In this document: in pieces, positions 23,511 through 31,102 of the stretch | Layout of the letters: each line of letters begins with the position of its first letter | Position numbering within the stretch: the stretch's first letter is position 1 | Translations under genes and position numbers: made by a program | Assembly (NCBI GenBank): GCA_041287865.1 | Contig: JBGGMV010000037.1 | Span: forward strand, 1-64,000 | Reading direction: 5' to 3' | Length of the DNA: 64,000 nucleotides | Source: JAPWJZ01 sp041287865 | GTDB taxonomy: Bacteria; Pseudomonadota; Alphaproteobacteria; Micavibrionales; UBA2020 | The notes under the pieces: model-generated | Seen by the model: the letters and a program-made list of their open reading frames with translations, nothing else | Database searches by the model: none | What the model was told of the DNA's origin: nothing

Positions 23511-26049
23511 GCAGCTCGGGCACCGGCTGTGCGGCGCGTTTTTCCACACTGACGGGCGGCGCGAAAACCGGATAGAGCAGCGAACAGCCGTCACGGTACA
23601 GCCGCAAGCTTTTCACGCCATATTCCCATGCCTGCAGCGACAGTTTCGCCACGTCTTCGATAGCGGCGTGGTGCGGCAGCTCGACCGTATGGGCGACGGC
23701 GCCTGAAATAAAGCTTTCGATGCCGGCCTGCATCCGCACCTGCGCCTGCGGCGATACGCTGCGCACGCTGACATTTCCCGCCACGCAGTCGAAGACCGGC
23801 AGGTGCTTTTCCTTCAGGTGCGGCGCGCCCTGCAGCGTCATCGCGCCGCAGCAGTAGAGGTTCGCGGCGTCGATATCATCCTCGGAAAAGCCAAGGGCGG
23901 AGAGCATGTCAAAGGCGCTGTCCTCGATCGCGGCGGCGGGCAGGCCCAGCATATGGCGGCAGAAATCCGCGCCCAGCGTCCATTTGTTGAAGGCGTAGCG
24001 GATATGCTGCGCCGAATGCAGCGCGGCCTCCAGCGCATCCAGCGCTGCCTGATGGAACCCTTTTTCGCGCAAAGAGGCGTGGTTGATGGCGGGCGCGTCC
24101 AGCAGCGTGCCGTGGCCAGCGGCGTAGAAATGGATGTCTTCTTCCTGCTGCACGCTGTAGCCGAGCTTTTTCAGAGCGCGGGCGGCCATGGGGTTGATCT
24201 TCTTGCCATAGATGGCGTCGCGCGAAATATCGCCGTAATAGCCTTCGAACCTGACCAAACTTGCTTCGGGCGCGATATCGCGCGTCTGCGCACCCAGCAG
24301 GTGCTGCGTTTCGATAGATGTTCCCACCGCCGTCAGGTGTGCGTGGCGGAAACCGTGCTGGCGGCCCGCGGCATAGGCGGCCTCCCACGTGGCGCGCGCG
24401 GCTTCGGCAAGCGCCGTATCGGGGCAGAGCGAAGCCTTCATCTGCACGGGGCGGCGCGTCATGCCTTTTTGCATGGCGGATGCGCCGTTCAGCGCGGTGA
24501 TTTTATCCTTCACCGCCTGCAGGTGGTCTTTTTCAAGCAGGCGGTACATGTCATAAGGACCAGCCGCAGCGGCGATGTCGGCCGAAGTGAGCTGAGCCGC
24601 CGCCGACACAAGCGCGGCCACCAGCCCCGCCGTCGCACGGCCTTCGTCGCTGTCATAGGCAAGGGCGGAACCCATCAGCAGCGCCGCAAATCCGGTCATG
24701 CCGATATCAATCGGACGATAGGCGCGCGTTTTGTCGGAGACAGTCGCAAGGCCGAACGAGCCCTCCAGCGCGATGGCGATCAATTGCGTTGCGTGAACCA
24801 GCAGCGCGGCGTCAACAACGCCCTCGCCCTTCTGGAAGGCGGGAAGATTGAGCACAGCGCCCGGCGCTTCGGTGCCGGGCAGGAAGACAAGGCCGGATTC
24901 CAGACCCGGCCCCTGCGCGCCCCAGATTCCGGCGGCGCTGTCACGGAAGAACAATCCCGGCTCGCCCGATGACCACATGGCAGCGGTGATTTTTTCCCAC
25001 AGCTTGTCGGCTGGATAATGCCGCTGCCCGCCCAGCAGGAAACCGTGGCCGGTCAGCGCGCGTTCGATAAATTCGTCCGGCAACGAGAGCACGGCAGAAA
25101 GCGAGGCGGGCGACGGGTCTTCCTGCGTGCGCGGCAGGTCGATATCCTCGAACCCCTGTTCGGCGCGCGAAATCGCCATGCGGATCGCGGCCTCGGCCAC
25201 GCCGGCGGCGCGGGCGGATTCCATCGCAAGGTAAAGGTCGCGGTTATAGACGGGATCAAAACCGCGCAGGTTGCCACGGTCGCAGGCGTCCATCACGCCA
25301 TGCAGCGCCTGCCGCAGGGTGGAGGCGCCAAGGGCGCGGGAAATATCGTCGACGTCGCTGCGCAGTTTTTGTTCCGCGAAGCCGGGGCTGGACAGGTTTT
25401 CAACCGGCAGCACCACGGCGGCCTTCGCATTATCCAGCGCGAACCTTGCGCCAAGGATGCCCACGCGCTTCAGGATATCGGCACGACTGTCGTCAGCCGC
25501 CACCATGGCGGAGACGCCCGTCACCACTGGCATGTTTTCGCTGAAAGCCGCGATGCCGGCGGCGGGCACAAAGCCCGCTTCAAGGCCATAGGCCCAGTTC
25601 AATCCGGCCATAGCCAGCAACTGCGGCTCCGGCATCGCCATCTGGCAGGCAACAAGACGCTGGAATTCGTCGAAGAAGATGCGCGCGTCGTCCTCGCCGT
25701 CAAAAATACCCGCCTGCCATGCGTGATAGCAAAGCCCGCCCGCGACCCGATGCAGCACCTCGCGGAAGTCGCGCTCGTAGCGGTAGCGCGATTCGGCCGA
25801 AATACCGTCGAGGTCGTCATCGGCCACGCGGCGGCAGAGCCATTCCGGCACGCCCTCTTCCTGCACGGCGCGCGTCAGCGCGGGCAGCGATCCGCGGTAA
25901 AAAACCTTTTCAATCAGCAGCTCAGCCGCCGCCGCGCCCCAGCTGGCCGGCACGATGTACTCCAGCCAGTCCTCGCCCTTGTGCACGCGCCATGACAGGC
26001 CCTCGAAGGGGCCCTGGTCGGCGCGTGTCTGCAGGCGGTTCAAGCGCAT
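23494..26049 (-). CDS. Ribonucleotide-reductase-like (NrdJ-derived) protein lacking catalytic cysteines
   Basis: An intact 851-residue protein that tracks B12-dependent (class II) ribonucleotide reductase NrdJ along its length. N-terminal match: DARIFFDEFQRLVACQMAMPEPQ and GLNWAYGLEAG (~120-170). Middle: FDPVYNRDLY...AEQGFEDIDLP. C-terminal half is close: YDSDEGRA, AAGHGTLLDAPAINHASL, FNKWTLGADF, DMLSALGFSEDDIDAAN, CGAMTLQGAPHLKEKHLPVFDC, FISGA. But the catalytic NPCSE motif reads GPGLE (Cys to Gly382, Glu384 kept), the later Cys of the DTACNLASLNL region is Pro396, and the first redox Cys region is unrecognisable. The PTGTIG loop and the C-terminal Cys-rich tail are also missing. It cannot be a normal reductase; a binding or regulatory pseudoenzyme is inferred. 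The frame is clean, so it is not a decaying pseudogene. Confidence 0.85.
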   Translation of the reverse strand: MRLNRLQTRADQGPFEGLSWRVHKGEDWLEYIVPASWGAAAAELLIEKVFYRGSLPALTRAVQEEGVPEWLCRRVADDDLDGISAESRYRYERDFREVLHRVAGGLCYHAWQAGIFDGEDDARIFFDEFQRLVACQMAMPEPQLLAMAGLNWAYGLEAGFVPAAGIAAFSENMPVVTGVSAMVAADDSRADILKRVGILGARFALDNAKAAVVLPVENLSSPGFAEQKLRSDVDDISRALGASTLRQALHGVMDACDRGNLRGFDPVYNRDLYLAMESARAAGVAEAAIRMAISRAEQGFEDIDLPRTQEDPSPASLSAVLSLPDEFIERALTGHGFLLGGQRHYPADKLWEKITAAMWSSGEPGLFFRDSAAGIWGAQGPGLESGLVFLPGTEAPGAVLNLPAFQKGEGVVDAALLVHATQLIAIALEGSFGLATVSDKTRAYRPIDIGMTGFAALLMGSALAYDSDEGRATAGLVAALVSAAAQLTSADIAAAAGPYDMYRLLEKDHLQAVKDKITALNGASAMQKGMTRRPVQMKASLCPDTALAEAARATWEAAYAAGRQHGFRHAHLTAVGTSIETQHLLGAQTRDIAPEASLVRFEGYYGDISRDAIYGKKINPMAARALKKLGYSVQQEEDIHFYAAGHGTLLDAPAINHASLREKGFHQAALDALEAALHSAQHIRYAFNKWTLGADFCRHMLGLPAAAIEDSAFDMLSALGFSEDDIDAANLYCCGAMTLQGAPHLKEKHLPVFDCVAGNVSVRSVSPQAQVRMQAGIESFISGAVAHTVELPHHAAIEDVAKLSLQAWEYGVKSLRLYRDGCSLLYPVFAPPVSVEKRAAQPVPELLKAAS

Positions 26050-26230
26050 TTCGTAACCCGCTGGAAAAACAGGGAAAACTTATAGATGTTCCGTAGTGGA
26101 ATGGCTGTGACTGTGGCATAGGCGCACAGGCTGATCAACGAATGATTTTCCAGGGCGTTTTTGCCAAGAAAAACATTGCGCTTTCCCAAGGGTTAAGCGT
26201 ATTTAGGATGTTACGGAACGGTGAAAAACA

Positions 26231-26620
26231 ATGGCTAAATTTTTCATATTTAGCGTACTGAGCAATGTCTCCATGCTGCTGCATACCACCTTTTGCGGCA
26301 AGGCTGCGGGACAGGATCATCTCGGCAACCGCTATTATCGCGGCAAGCCCCGCTTCAAGGGCGGGCGCGAACGCCGCTGGGTGATTTACAAGAACGAGAT
26401 CGAGGCTTCGCTGGTTCCGCCGGAATGGCACGGCTGGCTGCACCACCAGACGGACGTTGTGCCGCCGCGCGACAGCCGCCACCGCAAGGATTGGCAGAAA
26501 CCGCACCAGCCCAACGTCACCGGCACCGACGCGGCATACCTGCCGCCCGGCCATACCCTCAAGGGCGGCAAACGCGACGCCGCCACCGGCGACTACACCG
26601 CCTGGCAACCCCCGCAGTAA
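26231..26620 (+). CDS. NADH:ubiquinone oxidoreductase subunit NDUFA12 family
   Basis: A 129-residue homologue of the complex I accessory subunit NDUFA12 (B17.2), which alphaproteobacteria share with mitochondria. Signature stretches are GNRYYRGK, RRWVIYKNEIEASLVPPEWHGWLHH and a C-terminal ATGDYTAWQPPQ. It attaches to the matrix-arm side of complex I; it is not catalytic. It heads the conserved alphaproteobacterial series NDUFA12 - MlaD - DUF2155 - aat. The main nuo operon is not in the window. Confidence 0.93.
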   Translation: MAKFFIFSVLSNVSMLLHTTFCGKAAGQDHLGNRYYRGKPRFKGGRERRWVIYKNEIEASLVPPEWHGWLHHQTDVVPPRDSRHRKDWQKPHQPNVTGTDAAYLPPGHTLKGGKRDAATGDYTAWQPPQ

Positions 26621-26639
26621 ATAAAAGGCAAGTAAAGTA

Positions 26640-27131
26640 ATGCAACGCAATATCGTCGAAACAATTCTGGGCGCGGTCGTGCTGCTGGTGGCGGGGGCCT
26701 TCCTGCTCTTCTTCTACCGCTCGACCGATATCGCCCCCGCGACGGGCTATGAAATCCAGGCGCGCTTCGACAAGATCGACGGCCTTGAAGCCGGCAGCCC
26801 CGTGCGCATCAGCGGCGTGAAGGTCGGGCAGGTGATGGGCTTCGAGCTTGACCCCGAATCTTTCCGCGCCATCGTCCACATGAACCTCGACAATTCGATC
26901 AAGCTGCCGACCGACACCGCTGCCGTGATTTCGAGCGCGGGTTTGCTGGATGGCAAGTTCCTCTCGCTCCAGCCCGGCAACGAGGATGAGATCCTGAAGG
27001 ACCGCGGCGAGATCACGCTGACGCAGTCCACCCCCAGCCTTGAACAGCTGCTGGGACAAGTCATCTTCAGCCTGACCAGCAAGAAGGATGACGGCGGCGG
27101 TGAAGAAACGCCCGCACCGGCCACGCCCTGA
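26640..27131 (+). CDS. mlaD: MlaD family phospholipid-transport substrate-binding protein
   Basis: A 163-residue protein with one N-terminal membrane anchor (residues ~8-26) and a single MCE domain (~37-115: YEIQARFDKIDGLEAGSPVR, GVKVGQV, TAAVISSAGLLDGKFLSL). MlaD forms a periplasmic ring that hands lipid between the inner-membrane MlaFE transporter and MlaC, keeping the outer membrane asymmetric. The tail is acidic, then Pro/Ala. Its stop shares a base with the next start (TGATG). The mlaE/mlaF genes are not here, which is common for this alphaproteobacterial locus. Confidence 0.92.
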   Translation: MQRNIVETILGAVVLLVAGAFLLFFYRSTDIAPATGYEIQARFDKIDGLEAGSPVRISGVKVGQVMGFELDPESFRAIVHMNLDNSIKLPTDTAAVISSAGLLDGKFLSLQPGNEDEILKDRGEITLTQSTPSLEQLLGQVIFSLTSKKDDGGGEETPAPATP

Positions 27132-27832
27132 TGCGCCTTTTAGCCGCCATTGTCTTGCTTGGCCTGATGATGCCTCTGCCCGCGCTGGCGCAGGAAGACG
27201 CTGCCGCCCCTGACGTGGCGCCGATGCCCGCCCCTGCTGCGCCGGCACGCAAGATGGAAGACACCCCCACCGTCGTACTGCGCACCGTCGACAAGCTATC
27301 GGCGCGCACGCATACCTTCGACATCCCGGTCGACAAGACCGTCAAGTTCGGCAATTCGCTGTTTATCAAGGTCCGCGCCTGCCGCCGCGCCTCGCCGCTC
27401 GACAAGCCTGAATCGGCCGCTTTCCTGCAGGTCTGGGAGCGCAAGCCGTCGGAAGATATCTCCAGCTGGATTTTCAGCGGCTGGATGTTCGCCTCCAACC
27501 CCTCCCTCTCCGCCATGGACCATCCGGTCTATGACGTCTGGGTGATCGAGTGCAAGAACGCCTCGACCTCGGCCAAGTCGCAGGAAACATTCTCGTCCGA
27601 AACCGCGCCCGCGCATGCGCCCGACAGCGCAGCCTCCGTGGCCAAGCTGCCCGTCGCAGGTGAAACGCCGATTGTCGAAGCCGCGCCCGCCGCAGCCAAG
27701 CCGGAAGACAAAAAGCCCGCCCCCGCTGCGCCCGCCGCCGCCGATGCGCCCCGCCCCGCTGGCGTGCCCGCTTTGGACGCCCTGCCGGGTTCTTTCGAGG
27801 GCGGCGAAGAGGCTCCCGTCACGGATGATTGA
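27131..27832 (+). CDS. DUF2155 domain periplasmic protein
   Basis: A 233-residue protein with a signal peptide (first ~21 residues, ending ALAQ). The DUF2155 domain spans ~55-140, shown by VVLRTVDKLSARTHTFDIPV, KVRACRRASP, AFLQVWE and SWIFSGWMFASNPSLSAMDHPVYDVWVI. A low-complexity Ala/Pro/Lys tail follows from ~150. The family is almost limited to alphaproteobacteria and stands next to mlaD and aat; its role is unknown, presumably in the envelope. The 3' half is overlapped in antisense by an extension of the aat reading frame. Confidence 0.9.
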   Translation: MRLLAAIVLLGLMMPLPALAQEDAAAPDVAPMPAPAAPARKMEDTPTVVLRTVDKLSARTHTFDIPVDKTVKFGNSLFIKVRACRRASPLDKPESAAFLQVWERKPSEDISSWIFSGWMFASNPSLSAMDHPVYDVWVIECKNASTSAKSQETFSSETAPAHAPDSAASVAKLPVAGETPIVEAAPAAAKPEDKKPAPAAPAAADAPRPAGVPALDALPGSFEGGEEAPVTDD

Positions 27833-28416
27833 GCATTAAAGGCAACGTCCTTCGTCAGCGCAGGCGCAAGGCGTTTCAGGTATTCCTCGCGCGTAATCTC
27901 CTCGATCCCGAACTGCTTCAGGTGCTCGTTCACGAACTGCGTGTCGAAGAGCACATAGCCTAAAGCCTTCAGCCTTGCGCAAAGATGCACCAGCGCGATC
28001 TTGCTGGCGTCGGTGCGTACCGAAAACATGCTCTCGCCGAAAAACGCTCCGCCAATGGCAATACCATAGACACCACCCGCCAGCACCTCGCCGTCCCAGG
28101 CCTCGACGCTATGCGCATGCCCCTGGCCGTGCAGCGTGGTGTAAAGGCCGATGATTTCATCGTTGATCCATGTCTCGGGGCGTGTGTCAGCGCAGCCGCG
28201 GATCACGCCGTCGAAAGCGCGGTCAAAGGTAATCGGGTAAGGTTGCTGGCGAATACGGCGCACTAGGCGCTTCGGCACATGCAGCCGGTCGAGCGGCAGC
28301 ACGCCACGCTTGCCTGCTTCGTACCATTTGATTTCCGGCGCATCGCGCGCCTCGGCCATCGGGAAGACGCCCATGCGATAGGCCTGCAGGACAAGCTCGG
28401 GCGTAATACGCGTCAT
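27529..28416 (-). CDS. aat: Leucyl/phenylalanyl-tRNA-protein transferase with C-terminal extension
   Basis: Aat adds Leu or Phe from aminoacyl-tRNA to proteins with N-terminal Arg or Lys, marking them for ClpAP. Residues 1-193 are a full Aat: LQAYRMGVFPMAEARD, TWINDEIIGLYTTLHGQGHAHSVEAWDGEVLAGGVYGIAIG, FFGESMFSVRTDASKIAL and FDTQFVNEHLKQFGIEEI. After that the frame stays open for another ~100 Ala/Ser/Gly-rich residues that are antisense to the DUF2155 gene. The usual stop near 27835 is missing, so the protein is 295 residues instead of the normal 200-240. Overlaps the upstream acetyltransferase by 4 bases. Confidence 0.9.
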   Translation of the reverse strand: MTRITPELVLQAYRMGVFPMAEARDAPEIKWYEAGKRGVLPLDRLHVPKRLVRRIRQQPYPITFDRAFDGVIRGCADTRPETWINDEIIGLYTTLHGQGHAHSVEAWDGEVLAGGVYGIAIGGAFFGESMFSVRTDASKIALVHLCARLKALGYVLFDTQFVNEHLKQFGIEEITREEYLKRLAPALTKDVAFNAQSSVTGASSPPSKEPGRASKAGTPAGRGASAAAGAAGAGFLSSGLAAAGAASTIGVSPATGSLATEAALSGACAGAVSDENVSCDLAEVEAFLHSITQTS

Positions 28417-28922
28417 AATTTTTTTGTCAGCTTCAGCGTCAGCATATCGTCGATGGGCTTAAGCTCGCCCATCGTCACGGGCACTTCGTCATAGGCCGCA
28501 CCGGCGCCGTCGGGCATATAGCCGAGCCGCACGTAAAGTCGCTGCGCGGCGCCAAAGCGGCCGTGGAGCCCGACGCTGATGCCCATTTCGCCGCTGCCGC
28601 GCTGCCGTGCGATCGCCTCGCAATGCGCCACCAGCGCCTCGCCCACGCCCTGTCGGCGAAAGCCGGGGATGACGTTGAGGTCCTGTATCTCGGGGATGCC
28701 GAGCCGGCGGAACGGCGGGTAAAGCGGGTTGAGGTTCAACTGCACATAGCCGAAGGCGCGGCCGTCGCTTTCCGAGACGTAAATCAGCCGGCGGCCTTCG
28801 TCCTGCTCCAGCATGCAGCGCTCGAAATAATGCGCTTCGTGCTGCGCCTTCATCTCGTTCGCGATGGCGTAGAGGGAGGGAATGTCGGCCTGTGTCGCCG
28901 CCTTGATCGTTGCCATTTTCAT
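28413..28922 (-). CDS. GNAT family N-acetyltransferase
   Basis: A 169-residue single-domain acetyltransferase. The acetyl-CoA site is VIPGFRRQGVGEALVAHCE (~88-106) and is followed by the MGISVGLHGRFGAAQRLYVRLGY segment, the C-terminal part of the GNAT fold. The substrate is unknown. Its end overlaps the aat start by 4 bases, so the two are likely one transcript. An internal Met at codon 3 is an alternative start. Confidence 0.85.
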   Translation of the reverse strand: MKMATIKAATQADIPSLYAIANEMKAQHEAHYFERCMLEQDEGRRLIYVSESDGRAFGYVQLNLNPLYPPFRRLGIPEIQDLNVIPGFRRQGVGEALVAHCEAIARQRGSGEMGISVGLHGRFGAAQRLYVRLGYMPDGAGAAYDEVPVTMGELKPIDDMLTLKLTKKL

Positions 28923-29015
28923 ATCGCTCGTTCGGTCTGCGGGTCAGGCCATGCTAGCCCTTTTTGCTGGCTTTGGCACCCCAAAAGGGGGAATACTTGA
29001 ACAAGGAGTTGCCCC

Positions 29016-29984
29016 ATGGAAGAGACACGCGCCTGCCTGCTGAGCTATGCCTTCGACGGCGAAGGCGGCGGCCGCCTGCTTGATCTCGCGACAATTGCGG
29101 ACGACGACCAGCGTTTTATCTGGATCCACCTCAACGGCCGCCATGCCGACGCGAAACGGTTCATCAAAGACCAGCTGAAGCTCGACCCGCTGCTGCAAAA
29201 GGCGCTGCTGGCCGAAGAAATGCGCCCGCGGCTGGAAGAACGCGGTGCCAACGCGCTGCTGCTGCTGCGCGGCATCAACTTCCATCCCGGCCCGACGCCG
29301 GAAGACCTTGTTTCTATCCGCCTCTGGATCAACGGCAACCGCATCATCAGCGTCAGCCGCCGCAAAAGCCGCGCCGTATCCGACATGGACGACCGCGTCA
29401 AGCAGGGCATCGGCCCCAAGCGCGTGGGCGAATTCATCGCCATGCTCTGCAGCAGCCTGAACGACGGCATCGAGCCCGCTATCCTCGACCTCGACGAAAC
29501 CGTCGACCGGCTGGAGGAAATATCGCTGGAAAGCCCAGATACGAACCTGCGCAACGACATCGCCGCGATCCGCAAGCAGGCGACGCTGTTCAAGCGCCAT
29601 ATGTCGCCGCAGCGCGACGTTTATTCGCGCCTTTACATCTCGCAGCTGAACTGCCTGACGCCGGCCGACAAATGGCTGATGCAGGACAACAACGACCGCA
29701 TGACGCGCTTCCTCGAAGACCTCGACGTCTTACGCGAACGCTCGCAGATTTTGCAGGACGAGCTCACCTCGGCCCTGTCGTCCAAGCTCAACAAGAACCT
29801 TTACATCCTCTCCATCATCACCGCGCTGTTCATGCCGCTCAGCTTCTTCAGCGGGCTTCTGGGCATGAACCTTTCCGGCATCCCGGGCGCGTCGCACCCG
29901 ATGTCGTTTGGCATCGCCTGCGGCATCGCCGTGATGATCGCGCTCTGCGAAGTTCTCATCTTCAAGAAGCTGAAGTGGTTCTAG
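29016..29984 (+). CDS. zntB: CorA-family metal ion transporter, ZntB type
   Basis: A 322-residue pentameric-channel subunit. The large cytoplasmic N-terminal domain (1-255) includes the LLRGIN and VSIRLWINGNRIIS landmarks and a long helix. Two C-terminal membrane helices follow. The first ends in the GMN signature (FSGLLGMNLSGIPG), which forms the mouth of the pore. The loop after it and the WxxxNxxxI...-type sequence earlier resemble ZntB, a zinc transporter, more than the magnesium-carrying CorA. The last residues form a basic cytoplasmic tail. ATG 29016 has an AGGAG-like site (CAAGGAG) 8 bases upstream. Confidence 0.88.
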   Translation: MEETRACLLSYAFDGEGGGRLLDLATIADDDQRFIWIHLNGRHADAKRFIKDQLKLDPLLQKALLAEEMRPRLEERGANALLLLRGINFHPGPTPEDLVSIRLWINGNRIISVSRRKSRAVSDMDDRVKQGIGPKRVGEFIAMLCSSLNDGIEPAILDLDETVDRLEEISLESPDTNLRNDIAAIRKQATLFKRHMSPQRDVYSRLYISQLNCLTPADKWLMQDNNDRMTRFLEDLDVLRERSQILQDELTSALSSKLNKNLYILSIITALFMPLSFFSGLLGMNLSGIPGASHPMSFGIACGIAVMIALCEVLIFKKLKWF

Positions 29985-30034
29985 GATTGCCATAATGCCC
30001 CTGTAGCCGGCTATTTCTGTTGCAATAGACGAAC

Positions 30035-30580
30035 GTGGCAAGCAAGATAATTCATTCCATATTTGCAAAGGATGAGCGCGTGGGCGCCAGGAAAAAATAT
30101 GCTGTGCTGGTCATGCTGCTGGTCATGCTGGCGGCGGCGATCGCCAATTTCCTGATGGTCAACGAGGCCTATGACACATCCATGAAACGGCTGTCGGCGC
30201 CTGCGGGCGACAGTGCTGCGGCTTCGTCCCCCGGCGCGCGGCATCAACGGCTCAACAGGGAAGATTCCCAGACGATTGTTTATCGGGGCCGCAGCTGGCG
30301 CGGCGATGTTTCGCTGAACAAATTAGACAACGGCAGCTATGAAATTACCGTGCGGGCGAGCAACAAAAAGAATGAAACTGTTCCCCTGACATCTTTTGAA
30401 ATCGACGTGCGCCGGCCCGATAGCGACCGGCCCATCCTGATGCCGGTTTTCAACCAGAAGGGCGACGGGTATTTCACCGCGACCGTCACGTTTCCGGGAC
30501 CGGGCGACTGGGAAGTGCGCATGCGGATGCACCGCGGCAACCAGACGCTTGAATTCGCGCGCCGCTTCCGCATCAAGTGA
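30035..30580 (+). CDS. FixH-like membrane protein
   Basis: A 181-residue protein with one membrane helix (~21-42, VLVMLLVMLAAAIANF) and a periplasmic domain. The pattern of a helix, NEAYDTSMK segment, short linker and beta-rich domain ending WEVRMRMHRGNQTLEFARRF fits the FixH family, whose members take part in copper delivery or assembly of cbb3-type oxidase. It is not flanked by fixG/I/S (ccoG/I/S), so a role in respiration is only inferred. The start is GTG at 30035; no in-frame ATG fits the membrane helix better. Confidence 0.55.
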   Translation: MASKIIHSIFAKDERVGARKKYAVLVMLLVMLAAAIANFLMVNEAYDTSMKRLSAPAGDSAAASSPGARHQRLNREDSQTIVYRGRSWRGDVSLNKLDNGSYEITVRASNKKNETVPLTSFEIDVRRPDSDRPILMPVFNQKGDGYFTATVTFPGPGDWEVRMRMHRGNQTLEFARRFRIK

Positions 30581-30583
30581 TTT

Positions 30584-31099
30584 TTATTTAACCGGCAGCT
30601 CGTAGAAAAACTCGGTTTCTTTTTCGCCGTTGTACCAGACCGTTTCCTTCGCGCCCGTGAACTTGAAGCCGAAGCGCTGGTTGGCGCGTTTCGATACCGC
30701 ATTGCTCTTGCGGTGCGAGACGACGAGTTTCTTGATCGTCGGATGCGCCCTGGCCCAGGCGATGCGGGCTTCGTACATCTTGCGCGACAGGCCTTTGTTG
30801 CGCCACGCGGGCTCCAGCCACGAACCCCAGAGTTTGCCGGTCTGAGCCGCATCATCGTTACGGTCAACAGCGACGCCCGTCATGCCGATGGGCTGGCCGT
30901 CGTTGAAGACGCCGAGGACGAGGAATTTCGGATCGCTGAGGCGTTCCTGCCAGTGGTTGTCGGCCAGCACCTTTTCCTCGTCATAGCGCGAGCCGAAAAA
31001 TTTCGGATCGCTTTCCAGCGCGCGCAGGCGGGTTTCTTTATAAATCTGCCATTCGTCGGGGCGAAAAGCACGGACCTCGATGCCGGGATATTCTGCCAT
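30584..31099 (-). CDS. GNAT family N-acetyltransferase
   Basis: A 171-residue acetyltransferase whose N-terminal half is EVRAFRPDEWQIYKETRLRALESDP. The CoA-binding region is GSWLEPAWRNKGLSRKMYEARIAWA (~87-111), followed by LVVSHRKSNAVSKRANQRFGFKFTGAKET, the typical closing strand of the fold. Substrate unknown. It sits 3 bases downstream of an old-yellow-enzyme gene on the same strand and may be co-transcribed with it. Confidence 0.85.
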   Translation of the reverse strand: MAEYPGIEVRAFRPDEWQIYKETRLRALESDPKFFGSRYDEEKVLADNHWQERLSDPKFLVLGVFNDGQPIGMTGVAVDRNDDAAQTGKLWGSWLEPAWRNKGLSRKMYEARIAWARAHPTIKKLVVSHRKSNAVSKRANQRFGFKFTGAKETVWYNGEKETEFFYELPVK

Positions 31100-31102
31100 G
31101 TC

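Noticed and set aside
23803..24972. 389-codon plus-strand frame inside the NrdJ-like gene
   Set aside because: Antisense shadow; the minus strand has clear NrdJ similarity over the same bases.
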